From the NCBI GenBank assembly GCA_002897695.1, contig BDTG01000010.1, forward strand, positions 62,001 through 126,000: a stretch of 64,000 nucleotides of DNA, given 5' to 3'. The notes under the pieces are model-generated. The model was given only the letters and a program-made list of their open reading frames with translations. It did no database searches and was not told the origin of the DNA. This DNA is from a bacterium BMS3Abin14 (GTDB lineage: Bacteria; BMS3Abin14). Positions 16,947-25,517 of the stretch are shown in pieces. How positions within the stretch are numbered: position 1 is the stretch's first letter; each line of letters opens with the position of its first letter. Position numbers and translations under genes: made by a program.

Positions 16947-18443
16947 TCAGCTCGGATTCTCGGAGCATACCGACACCCTGTCCCTGATATAGTTGAAGTT
17001 GTCACTATGAGCGTTGGTGTGGCAGGTGCGGCAGACGCTTGCCTTCGGGATCTTCACCATGTGGTACAGATCGGGTGAGGAGGCATGGAGAGATCCCATG
17101 CCGTGACAGGCCTCACACTGGACGCTGAGGAGATCCTTTCTCGGCCGGGCTGGAGCATACCCTGTGGGCCGTAGATACCCGGTGACGTGGCAGGGAACGC
17201 AATCCGGGTCGGCCTGGGCGTCCTTGCGGCCAAGCGACTGGATGGCGGTTGAGTGCGGCGTTTTATTCCAGAATGCATACCGTTTCCTGTGACAGTCCAT
17301 GCATAGGTCAGAACCTGTATACCTTATCGCCGGGTTTTCCGTATAGTTTCCGGATGCGGCCTTGCCCGCGTTCTCCTTGAGACTCCTTCGATAGTCTCTG
17401 ATCATGGCGGCGATCTTTGGATCGTCCATAAAGGATGAAGACAGGGATACCATGTCGCCGTCGTAGCGGGTCCTCTTTTCAAGGCCGGCCAACTCTTTTT
17501 CAAAGCCACCGGCCTGTCCGCTCCCAGGCTTGGATGGCCCCTTGTTCTTTTCGGAGGCCAACCGTTTTCTGAGGAAGTCGATCCTCGGCCCCGACGCCCA
17601 CCCCCTGCCGGACCAGGCAGGTCCGTTAAGGTGCAGGAGAAGTTTACCTGCTGCCCTGCCCTGAAAATACCCCGAGGTGATAAGAGCGCCGCTCTCCTCC
17701 CTGGGGTTCTTGAGCCATGTCCGGCTTCTTCCGCCGACTATGACATCAATCCCCTTGACGGCGCTCGCCAACTCCCTGTCCTCTGGAAAACCTATATGGG
17801 TAAGGGCGATCACCAGATCGGTTTTCTTCTTCAGCTCGGGAACAACTCTGGAAGCGACCTTGATGGGATCATCTACCCAGATGTTCGGTGCCCGGTGTTC
17901 CATGAGACCGACATCCACCTGTCTGGAGGTCAGCCCGAACACTCCGACCCTGGCGCTGCCCACGTCGAAGATTGCCCATGGTTCGAAAACAGGCTCTCCT
18001 GACGAATTCTTCACGTTGGCGGAAAGGAAATGTATTTTGGTGGATGCTGCAAGCCTCTTCAGGTTTTCCAGCCCCAGGTAAAGATCAAGTTCCCCGACTG
18101 CGGCCGCCCGGTAACCCATCGTTTCCATTGCCGCAAGAATAAGTCTGGCCTTCTTCAACGTCGGCCCGATGGATGCCTCCGGAAGTGGTTTTTCAGCGAA
18201 GAGGTTCCCGGAATCCAGCAGCAGAGTGGGAATCCCGTCTCTTTTTTCCTGGCGGATAAATGTGGCCCGGCGGGGTAGCCCCCCCACCTGCGCCGTCCTT
18301 CAGCCGCACGGGTCGAGCGCGCCGCCCACATCTCCGGTGTAGATAATTTTAACAGGACCCACCGCTCTTTCCTCGGAGCTGCAGCTCGACAGGATAAAAA
18401 TCGGCAGGATCACCATGAGAAACATGTATGTGGTGTGTCGCAT
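16947..18443 (-). CDS. 5'-nucleotidase-like tetrahaem cytochrome c lipoprotein with predicted selenocysteine 48
   Basis: A 498-residue exported protein. Residues 1-21 are a lipoprotein signal ending in lipobox LSSC (Cys21). Residues 31-300 follow the UshA/5'-nucleotidase-like metallophosphatase layout (IIYTGDVGG..., LLLDSGNLF, THIGFPEDRELA, VIVGGRSRTW). A c554-type domain has four CxxCH haem sites at about 381, 415, 443 and 471. An in-frame TGA (18302-18300) falls in LDPCG-TGA-RTAQVGGLPRRAT. Relatives, as I recall them, read PCGC..GGLARRA here, so UGA replaces a conserved Cys. A SECIS-like hairpin follows and selC lies in this window. Without recoding, only a fragment from GTG 18287 with no signal peptide would be made, unable to mature haem. 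Substrate unknown; likely periplasmic redox role. Confidence 0.8.
18269..18302 (-). promoter_or_regulatory. candidate bacterial SECIS element with the UGA codon
   Basis: After TGA (18302-18300) come 11 bases. Then GGTGGGG pairs with CCCCGCC (seven pairs, one wobble) around loop GGGCTA. Distance, stem length and G at the loop start fit the loose bacterial SECIS consensus bound by SelB. Confidence 0.65.
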
Positions 18444-18713
18444 GTTATAATAGTCCAGAGTCCAGAGTTGACAGACTCGTCCAAGGTCCGATGTCCCAAG
18501 TTCAACGTGCCGCGATTGTCATCGCGCCTGTCACGTCGCAGCCTCGGCGAAGACGGAAACCCTGCCAATTGTCAATTCCTCACCCATCGCCTATTGCCTG
18601 TTCCCCATTGCCTATCGCCAACACCTCGATACTTCGACACCTCGTTACTTCGATACTGTTTTCTCCCCTCTGGACTCTGGACACTGGACTCTGGACTGTC
18701 TTTAAGACACATT
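18444..18713. repeat. intergenic stretch of degenerate GGAC/GTCC word repeats
   Basis: No gene is visible. The stretch is made of short imperfect reiterations such as TCCAGAGTCCAGAGT, CCAAGGTCCGATGTCC and TGGACTCTGGACACTGG, with runs like CCTATTGCCTGTTCCCCATT. Similar text occurs at about 13262-13296, 15843-15900, 49520-49560, 52316-52352 and 59600-59656. Confidence 0.55.
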
Positions 18714-19922
18714 CTACATATCCTTGAGGACACGGTAAAGGCCGGTTGCCTGTTCATCGGAGGGGGGAGGGACGATGGCCACGGACCAGCCCTGTCCCCA
18801 GGCCAGCAGCAGACCACTGACAAGATCATCCACAGGCACCTGTTCACCGGTTTTCCAGTCCCTGGACTGGAATTTAAGGATAACCCGTGTCTTTTGTTCT
18901 AATCGTTGGGACAGGTCCTGCAGGGACTTGTCCAGCAGTTCGAGCACCTGTGTCAGCGTCAATCCCAACTCATCCTGCATCTGTCGATGATAGAGCATTA
19001 TGCCCGCGTAGGATGGACCGCGGGCCAGGGCGGAGCGCAGGTCCTGGGACAGCCACAGCCGGCCGTTTTTCGGCGAGGTTACCGCTTCATAAGTAAGATT
19101 CATTATCATTCGTATCCCGGGATTGAATTTGCGAACTGTGTCCTCCAGCTCCCGGGCCAGCGATGTGATCCCCTCCGTCTTCCATTGCACCCATCCATCG
19201 AATGCCGAGGATGCCTTTATGTAGGTTTTACCATCGTCCCCGTGTTTCGAAAAAAGATGCGAATAGGGCGGGACCTGATCACCGGTCTGCTGCATGTAAC
19301 GGGCAAGATTGCCCTTGGTAAAGCCTTCCCCTATTCGGGAAGCCAGGTCATCCTGCAGGAGGATCCCATCGACACCCGTTGATGCCAGGTCAACGTAAAG
19401 ATTTTTCAGATAAGCCCTGACCCTGGGATCGAAGATGTCCAGGTCCGTCAGGGTGTGGAATGTGTTCTCGTCCGGTGAATAGACAACATCTCCTGGAAGA
19501 TCAGGGTTACCGAAGGCGCCCTTTCGGGTAACCATCCACGCGTAGGCATTAAGCCCCTCCTTATGACAAAGACGGACGAATGAAGTCATCAGGTCTTTCA
19601 CCACGGGTGCGTGCCGGGTTGGAAAGTAGACCCCCTCACGCTTTATTCCGGGCTGTCCGGCAGCGGCCGCATGGTAGCGATCCCCGTCCAGTTGGAAAGC
19701 TCTCAGGATCACGGTGTTAAAACCCATCCTTCGGATCCGGTTGAGCCAGAGAGCAGTTGATGCGTCGTCTTTTGAACGGAGTACCAGGACCTGGACTGCC
19801 TTGATGCGTTCGAGCCCCTGGATCTCGGGCGCTATTATGACCCGGTTCGCACAGCCCGAGAGGAGGATCAGAAGGGCAAGAACGATAGGGAGGCGTCTAG
19901 TTGAAAGCCGCATCAAGGGCAT
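18714..19922 (-). CDS. lipoprotein with PgaB-like glycoside hydrolase fold
   Basis: A 402-residue envelope lipoprotein: basic start, hydrophobic stretch, lipobox LSGC near residue 24. The body resembles the C-terminal glycoside-hydrolase-like domain of PgaB and related putative hydrolases. It shows GFNTVILRAFQ, then GLNAYAWMV, YVDLASTGVDGILLQDD with an acidic pair in the usual catalytic position, and later GIMLYH. PgaB-type domains cut or bind poly-N-acetylglucosamine; here neither the deacetylase half nor pga genes are present, so the substrate is open. ATG at 19913 is an alternative start with better-spaced GAGG. It overlaps the radA 3' end by 26 bases and is probably co-transcribed. Confidence 0.7.
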   Translation of the reverse strand: MPLMRLSTRRLPIVLALLILLSGCANRVIIAPEIQGLERIKAVQVLVLRSKDDASTALWLNRIRRMGFNTVILRAFQLDGDRYHAAAAGQPGIKREGVYFPTRHAPVVKDLMTSFVRLCHKEGLNAYAWMVTRKGAFGNPDLPGDVVYSPDENTFHTLTDLDIFDPRVRAYLKNLYVDLASTGVDGILLQDDLASRIGEGFTKGNLARYMQQTGDQVPPYSHLFSKHGDDGKTYIKASSAFDGWVQWKTEGITSLARELEDTVRKFNPGIRMIMNLTYEAVTSPKNGRLWLSQDLRSALARGPSYAGIMLYHRQMQDELGLTLTQVLELLDKSLQDLSQRLEQKTRVILKFQSRDWKTGEQVPVDDLVSGLLLAWGQGWSVAIVPPPSDEQATGLYRVLKDM

Positions 19923-21252
19923 CCTCGATGTTCCGGACGGGCACGATCTTTATACCGTCGACCTCGGGAAGGCGCTTTGTGCCTGAGGCGGACACGATTG
20001 CTCTTTCCATGCCCATCCTTGCGGCCTCCCTGAGGCGTCCCTCCAGACGTGGGACAGGCCTGACCTCGCCGGCCAGACCGAGTTCCCCGGAAATACCCGT
20101 CCTCGGGTGGATAGACCGTTCCCGCATGCTGGATACCATGGCAAGGGCGATCCCCAGGTCAGCGGCAGGTTCGGTGAGTTTCAGGCCCCCAGCGACGTTT
20201 ACGAACACATCCAGCCCGCTCATCTGAACCCCCGCTTTTCTTTCCAGAACGGCGAGAATAAGAAGGACCCTGGACATGTCAGCCCCGGTTACGGTGCGGC
20301 GGGGGTTGGAGAATGGGGATGGGGCGGTTAATGCCTGAATCTCGACCATGATGGCCCGCGTACCCTCTATCCCCATGACGGCGGCAGAACCGGAGGAGTG
20401 TCGTCCGGGGGAGGGGAGGAAAAGGCTCGACGGGTCCGTGACCTCAATGAGGCCCTGTCCCGTCATCTCCAGCAGGGCGATCTCGTTGGTGGAGCCGAAC
20501 CGGTTTTTTACCGCCCGCAGAATGCGGTAGTTGTGGGATGAGTCGCCTTCGAAATATAGTACCGTGTCAACAAGGTGCTCAAGGACCCTCGGCCCGGCAA
20601 TAGCCCCGTCTTTGGTCACGTGGCCTACGAGCCAGACGGCTATATCCCGGGATTTGGCAAGAGTGACGGCCTGGGACGCTATCTCCCGGACCTGGGTAAT
20701 GCTTCCCGCCGAGGATGGTATGTCCGGATGGTACAGAGTCTGGACTGAATCCAGGACGAGGGCGTCCGGAGCGGTGGAGCGGATCGCTTCCTGTACGGAT
20801 GGAAAACTGTTTTCAGCCAGCACAAGAAGATTGTCCGATTCGGCGCCGATTCTCCTGGCCCGAATCCCGATCTGCTTTGCGGACTCCTCGGCGGTGGCGT
20901 AGAGAACCTTTTTCCCGTTCTCTGAGAGGGCGGACATCGCCTGGAGAAGCAGGGTCGATTTGCCGATGCCCGGATCCCCGCCCAGGAGAATGGCGGATCC
21001 CGGTACGATGCCCCCCCCGAGGACCCTGTCCAGCTCGGCCGAACCAGTGGAAAATCGTTTGGCGGCGTCCTCCGGGATGCGGGAAACGGGGACTGGCTCC
21101 GCCGAAGGAGAAAGGGTATTTACTCTCTCAAAAGATCGGCGGAGTTGTTCCTCAACCGATCCCCATGCACCGCAGTCCGGGCACCGACCGAACCACTTCG
21201 GGCTGGTGGCACCGCACTCCCGGCAAGCGAAAATGGTTTTGGGCGCAGCCAT
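19897..21252 (-). CDS. radA: DNA repair protein RadA
   Basis: RecA-like helicase that drives branch migration during recombinational repair. At 451 residues it has an N-terminal zinc finger (C10, C13, C24, C27), Walker A GGDPGIGKST at 91-100, and the RadA signature KNRFGSTNEI. A C-terminal Lon-protease-like domain (LDVFVNVAGGLKLTEPAADL) lacks protease function in this family. ATG at 21252 starts only two bases after the mlaD stop, so it belongs to the alr-mlaEFD-radA unit. Confidence 0.96.
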   Translation of the reverse strand: MAAPKTIFACRECGATSPKWFGRCPDCGAWGSVEEQLRRSFERVNTLSPSAEPVPVSRIPEDAAKRFSTGSAELDRVLGGGIVPGSAILLGGDPGIGKSTLLLQAMSALSENGKKVLYATAEESAKQIGIRARRIGAESDNLLVLAENSFPSVQEAIRSTAPDALVLDSVQTLYHPDIPSSAGSITQVREIASQAVTLAKSRDIAVWLVGHVTKDGAIAGPRVLEHLVDTVLYFEGDSSHNYRILRAVKNRFGSTNEIALLEMTGQGLIEVTDPSSLFLPSPGRHSSGSAAVMGIEGTRAIMVEIQALTAPSPFSNPRRTVTGADMSRVLLILAVLERKAGVQMSGLDVFVNVAGGLKLTEPAADLGIALAMVSSMRERSIHPRTGISGELGLAGEVRPVPRLEGRLREAARMGMERAIVSASGTKRLPEVDGIKIVPVRNIEDALDAAFN

Positions 21253-21254
21253 GA

Positions 21255-22772
21255 TCAGGGGATTCCGGCGTTGCCGAGGATATACTTGATATCATCGTCC
21301 CTGAAGGTGAGACCGAGGCCTACCAGGATGCCGGGGTCACGAACATTGTTGATAATATCGTCCACGCCAAGGTCGACATGGAAGTAGTTCATGAATTTGT
21401 AGGCCAGGTAGGCGGTCAGGTGAGGATTTTCATCTCGGCTGAAATCAAAGGCGTCCAACGTGAAGCGAAGGTTGTCGTTCATGGCAAACTGGTCCACACC
21501 CACCCCGAAGGATGACTCGATGTACCCGATGCGAAGGGCCGTGTCGGTGTACCGTCTGCCGAACTCCACCGAAAGTTTTAATATGTCCTCGTTTTTGACC
21601 TCTTTCGTCTGGCTAATGGTGGTCGTTCCACCGGTTGTCGTGGTGGTCGTGATGTTTCTCCATGTCCGTTTTCCCTCCGAATCATCTACCAGTTCGAGGC
21701 GATAAAACTTGTTCTTTTGGGGAATGATGTCCAATCTTCCGTAGCCTTTGAACGTATCGGGTGTTTCAAGATAGTGCCCGTAAAAGTCCCACTTCAACTT
21801 GATCGCATCCTTTTTCTTGACGGCCTTGCTGATCCCTTTAAGTGTCTCGTTGAGGTTGTTGTATACCTCTTTCTCATTGATGAGCTTGCCCACGGTCCCC
21901 TGTCCCGATTCGATGCGATCTGCGATTGACCTGACTGATTCCAGGGTGGTTCCAAGAATTTCCGAGTCCCTCTGAATGCGTTCGATGGTGGATTTAATTT
22001 TCTCCCGGTTTTCCGAGATGATCCCGGTAACCTCATCGGAAGCATTCCCAAGCTTTGATGTGAGGGCGGGCAGGTCATTCCTGAGGTTTTCCGATACCTG
22101 GCGGATGTTGGAAATGGCCATTCTGAACTGCTCCCTGTTTTCCAATGCGACGGCGTTCAGGTTCTTCGAGAGCCTTTCAACGTTGGACAGAATCCGGTTC
22201 ACCTTTTCCTGGTTTTCGAGAACCATGCGGTTCAGGTTGACGGAAAGGTCTCTGGTGTTCTTCAGGATCTGGGAAAGGGACTTTTCTCCATCGCTGGAGG
22301 CGAAAACCTTTCGCAGGCTGCTGAGGAGACCGGACAGGTCCCGTCCGGCGGATTCCAGCGATTGAAACAGCTTGTCCAGGTCAACGGACGATCTGGTATT
22401 CACCACCGTGTCGCCCGGACGGTAATAGTTCTTCGCGGTCCCGGGCTCGATCTGAATGTACTTGTCTCCCAGGATCCCCTGGTTTTTTATGGACATGGAG
22501 GCGTCACGATCCACGCTGAATCGATCCTCGACGATCATGGTGACCCGGGCGCGGCGCTCAAAAACATCTATGGCCTTTACCCTGCCCACATTAACTCCCA
22601 CCATCCTTACCGGCGCATTGATGTCAAGGCCGCTGGCGTCGTCAAAGACAGCCGTCAGTTCATAGCCGCCCTTTTCCCCGAGTTGGGTCACCTTCATGGT
22701 GCCCCAGACTAAGATGGCAAAGCCGACGATTACGAAGACTCCCAGGCGGGCTTCAGTGCTGAATTTTGCCAT
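21255..22772 (-). CDS. mlaD: MlaD-like MCE-domain protein with C-terminal beta-barrel-like region
   Basis: Substrate-binding part of the Mla phospholipid transporter, anchored in the inner membrane and reaching into the periplasm. It has an N-terminal transmembrane helix (LGVFVIVGFAILVWGTM) and an MCE domain (about 35-115, including SGLDINAPVRMVGVNVGRV). Long heptad-rich helices follow (about 150-330). A C-terminal 150 residues of alternating amphipathic strands (FGRRYTDTALRIGYIE, HLTAYLAYKF, ILVGLGLTFRDDDIKY) resemble an outer-membrane barrel. At 505 residues it is far longer than Escherichia coli MlaD (about 183). ATG 22772 follows GGAGAAG. It sits 13 bases after mlaF. Confidence 0.85.
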   Translation of the reverse strand: MAKFSTEARLGVFVIVGFAILVWGTMKVTQLGEKGGYELTAVFDDASGLDINAPVRMVGVNVGRVKAIDVFERRARVTMIVEDRFSVDRDASMSIKNQGILGDKYIQIEPGTAKNYYRPGDTVVNTRSSVDLDKLFQSLESAGRDLSGLLSSLRKVFASSDGEKSLSQILKNTRDLSVNLNRMVLENQEKVNRILSNVERLSKNLNAVALENREQFRMAISNIRQVSENLRNDLPALTSKLGNASDEVTGIISENREKIKSTIERIQRDSEILGTTLESVRSIADRIESGQGTVGKLINEKEVYNNLNETLKGISKAVKKKDAIKLKWDFYGHYLETPDTFKGYGRLDIIPQKNKFYRLELVDDSEGKRTWRNITTTTTTGGTTTISQTKEVKNEDILKLSVEFGRRYTDTALRIGYIESSFGVGVDQFAMNDNLRFTLDAFDFSRDENPHLTAYLAYKFMNYFHVDLGVDDIINNVRDPGILVGLGLTFRDDDIKYILGNAGIP

Positions 22773-22785
22773 GTACTTCTCCGCG

Positions 22786-23571
22786 TTATATTTGTCCCGG
22801 TTTTGTTTCCAGTTCGTCGGTGATGGGCCCCTGCGCCCTGCCGTTGATGAACTGCTGAACGTAGGGGTTGCCGGTTGTCCGGATCTCCTCCGGCGTGCCG
22901 CTCTCGATGATCTTTCCTTTGTACAACATGGCGATGCGGTCGGCAATCCTGTATGCGCTGGTCATGTCGTGAGTAATGGATATGGAAGTAATCCCCAGGT
23001 CCTCCCTCAGCTGGACAATGAGGTTGTTGATGACATCCGCCATAATGGGGTCAAGACCGGTTGTGGGCTCGTCGTAGAGGAGAATCTCGGGTTCTGTCGC
23101 GATGGCCCTGGCGAGCCCCACCCGCTTGCGCATGCCGCCGGACAGCTCGGACGGGAATAGGTCAAGGATGCCGGACAGTCCCACTCTGCCGAGCTTCTCC
23201 TCGGCGATTCGCCGGACTTCCCTGTCCTTGAGACCTGAATGCTGGATCAGGGCAAAGCCAACATTCTCCCAGACCCTCAGGGAGTCGAAGAGGGCCGCTC
23301 CTTGAAACAGCATCCCGAACTTCCTTCTCACCCGGTCCATCTCCTCCGGAGATTGGCCCGTGATGGGGGCGCCGTCAACTTCAATTTCCCCCGCATCGGG
23401 CTTCAGAATCCCGATGATGCACTTTATCAGAACACTTTTCCCCACCCCGCTTCCGCCGATTACCACCAGGCTTTCACCCTTCATGACGTCAAGCTCGGCG
23501 CCATCGAGGACAAGTTTTTTCCCGAATGATTTTACCAGTCCCCTGACCTTTATCTTCGGTTGTGCGTTCAT
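22786..23571 (-). CDS. mlaF: Mla ABC transporter ATP-binding protein
   Basis: ATPase of the Mla phospholipid transport system. It has Walker A GGSGVGKS, signature LSGGMRKR, Walker B ILLYDEPTTGLDP and the switch His in SITHD. A final SPEEIRTTGNPYVQQFINGR tail is typical of MlaF. Length 261. ATG at 23571 shares one base with the mlaE stop (TGATG), so translation is coupled; the longer upstream reading would run back into mlaE. Confidence 0.94.
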   Translation of the reverse strand: MNAQPKIKVRGLVKSFGKKLVLDGAELDVMKGESLVVIGGSGVGKSVLIKCIIGILKPDAGEIEVDGAPITGQSPEEMDRVRRKFGMLFQGAALFDSLRVWENVGFALIQHSGLKDREVRRIAEEKLGRVGLSGILDLFPSELSGGMRKRVGLARAIATEPEILLYDEPTTGLDPIMADVINNLIVQLREDLGITSISITHDMTSAYRIADRIAMLYKGKIIESGTPEEIRTTGNPYVQQFINGRAQGPITDELETKPGQI

Positions 23572-24347
23572 CAGAACATGAAAGCCGTGAGAAAATAGTT
23601 GAAGATGAGGATGAGGATGGATGCCCCCACCACGGCTCTGGTGGTGGCTCTCCCCACTCCCTCCGCGCCCCCGCCGGCTCGAAACCCCATGTGACATCCC
23701 ACCAGCGCGATTATCATTCCGAAGATGGATGCCTTGAATAGACCAGCTGTTATGTCAGAAAATTCCAGATATTGGAGGGTCCGATTAACGTAGGTGGCGC
23801 TGCCGGTTCCAAGAATGGTCACTGATACCAGATAGCCTCCAGCGATGCCTATCAGATCGGCGAACACCACGAGAAACGGGAGCATGATCATCGATGCGAT
23901 GAAGCGGGGTACGACCAGGTAGCGGACCGGATCTGTAGCCAGGGTGACCAGGGCGTCGATCTGCTCCGTTACCTTCATGGTTCCCAGTTCTGCCGCCATT
24001 GCCGAGCCGACGCGGCCTGCCACCATTATGCTTGCCAGCACCGGGCCCAGTTCGCGGGTCATTGACAGTGCGACTACCGTTCCGACCAGGCCCTCCGCAC
24101 CGAATCTTTTGAATCCGCTGAAGGTCTGAAGGGCCAGAACTGCACCGGTGAAAAGTCCCGTAACCAGGACAACAGGAAGGGAGCGGACCCCCACTTCCTC
24201 CATCTGCTGAATGGTCAGGCGAACGGGGACCGGCAGGTGAAAAATGCCGCGAACGACCCGTATCAGCAGAAGAAAACCGTCCCCTGTCTCCTCCAGAAAT
24301 GTGAGGCTTCGTTCGCCGATCCATTCGAAAGGGGAGGCGAGTCGCAT
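23571..24347 (-). CDS. mlaE: Mla ABC transporter permease
   Basis: Inner-membrane permease of the Mla lipid system, about 258 residues. The family block MTRELGPVLASIMVAGRVGSAMAAELGTMKVTEQIDAL lies in the middle, with several hydrophobic helices and an end in ILILIFNYFLTAFMF. The start ATG 24347 is preferred, four bases after the alr stop. The longer frame to 24455 runs through alr and would add residues unlike the family. Together with mlaF and mlaD it forms the core transporter; no mlaC or mlaB is visible nearby. Confidence 0.93.
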   Translation of the reverse strand: MRLASPFEWIGERSLTFLEETGDGFLLLIRVVRGIFHLPVPVRLTIQQMEEVGVRSLPVVLVTGLFTGAVLALQTFSGFKRFGAEGLVGTVVALSMTRELGPVLASIMVAGRVGSAMAAELGTMKVTEQIDALVTLATDPVRYLVVPRFIASMIMLPFLVVFADLIGIAGGYLVSVTILGTGSATYVNRTLQYLEFSDITAGLFKASIFGMIIALVGCHMGFRAGGGAEGVGRATTRAVVGASILILIFNYFLTAFMF

Positions 24348-24351
24348 GATT

Positions 24352-25509
24352 TCAGGAGCTTTCAAGACCGCTATCCAGATAAACCCTCGGGACCCTGCCG
24401 GAAATGCCGCAGAATATTTCGTAGTTGATGGTATGGCAAAGATCTGCGATCTCATCGGCTGTTACCGACACATCACCCTGCCGTCCTATCAGTACAGCCT
24501 CTTCCCCCGGTAAAATACCGTCCATCCCGGTAATATCTACCATGGTCATATCCATGGTCACCCGCCCCGCCACTGGAACACGCCGCCCTCCGAGGAGGAC
24601 TTGTCCGCAGTTGGTAAGGGATCTTGGATATCCGTCCGCGTATCCAACAGCGATGGTGGCGATACGGCTCTCCCGGGAAGTGATGAAGTCGTGTCCGTAG
24701 CTGATCCCGGTGCCGGGAGGGACATCCTTGACCTGTATGACACGACACTTCCACGTCAGGATGGGTGACAGTTCGCCGCTGGCGGTTTCAGAGGAAGGCG
24801 CAGCCCCGTACAGCATGATTCCAGGCCGGACTCCGGTGCCCTCGGGATATCTTGATGTGAGGACGGCGGCGGAGTTGGCAAGGTGGTAAAGGTTGTCAGA
24901 AAATCCCGCCTCACGAAGGCGGTTCCGTATTTCCTCGAACCTTTCGATCTGGATCGCGGTCATCCCGGCGTCGGCAAGGTCCGCATTGGCAAAATGAGTG
25001 TAGATACCAGCTATCTCCAGGGCCGGCAGATCCCGAATTGCGGTCGCCTCCTGTAGTGCGCTATGCCATGGAATGCCAAGTCGTGACATGCCGGTGTCCA
25101 CCTTCAGGTGCACCTTCATCCGGCGGCCGCGGCGGAGAGCTATCTCCGAAAGTTTTTCAGCGAGTCCGGTATGGGGGATAGTCAACTCTACGCCCCATCT
25201 GACCGCTTGTTCAAGCTCGGCCTCAATGGTTCTTCCCATGATCATTACCCTGCCGGAAATACCCGCAACGCGCAGTTCACGGGCCTCATCCACGTTGGCC
25301 ACCCCCAGAATCGATGCGCCCTCCTCCACAAGCGTTCGGGCGATGGGTACAACCCCATGGCCGTAGGCATTGGCCTTTACAATGGATATTATTGGTGTGT
25401 CGGGGGATGTCTGTCGGCGGACAAGCCTGAAGTTACGGCGCAGGGCGGAAAGGTCAACTTCAACCCAGCAGGCCATATTTCCATGTATTGGCAGCTTCGC
25501 ATGCGACAT
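24352..25509 (-). CDS. alr: alanine racemase
   Basis: PLP enzyme making D-alanine for peptidoglycan, 385 residues. PLP Lys sits in SIVKANAYGHG near residue 46, and the second catalytic Tyr in GISYGHDF. KVDTGMSRLG and RVTMDMTMVDIT are family blocks. ATG at 25509 is used; an inner ATG 11 codons on (MACWVEVDLSALRRN) starts closer to the conserved region. It follows dnaB by eight bases and precedes mlaE by four. Confidence 0.95.
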   Translation of the reverse strand: MSHAKLPIHGNMACWVEVDLSALRRNFRLVRRQTSPDTPIISIVKANAYGHGVVPIARTLVEEGASILGVANVDEARELRVAGISGRVMIMGRTIEAELEQAVRWGVELTIPHTGLAEKLSEIALRRGRRMKVHLKVDTGMSRLGIPWHSALQEATAIRDLPALEIAGIYTHFANADLADAGMTAIQIERFEEIRNRLREAGFSDNLYHLANSAAVLTSRYPEGTGVRPGIMLYGAAPSSETASGELSPILTWKCRVIQVKDVPPGTGISYGHDFITSRESRIATIAVGYADGYPRSLTNCGQVLLGGRRVPVAGRVTMDMTMVDITGMDGILPGEEAVLIGRQGDVSVTADEIADLCHTINYEIFCGISGRVPRVYLDSGLESS

Positions 25510-25517
25510 GGGAGCCC

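Noticed and set aside
16947-16949. Second UGA-as-Sec reading at the end of the cytochrome lipoprotein
   Set aside because: Read-through would add a short tail unlike the family; the c554-type end before it is normal, and no SECIS-like hairpin was seen.
16947-18287. Starting the cytochrome gene at GTG 18287
   Set aside because: It would remove the lipoprotein signal and conserved first strand; a c-type cytochrome needs export.
22773-22946. Longer N-terminus of the MlaD-like protein
   Set aside because: The extension runs in another frame over the end of mlaF and has Ser/Arg-rich shadow composition; ATG 22772 has a ribosome-binding site.
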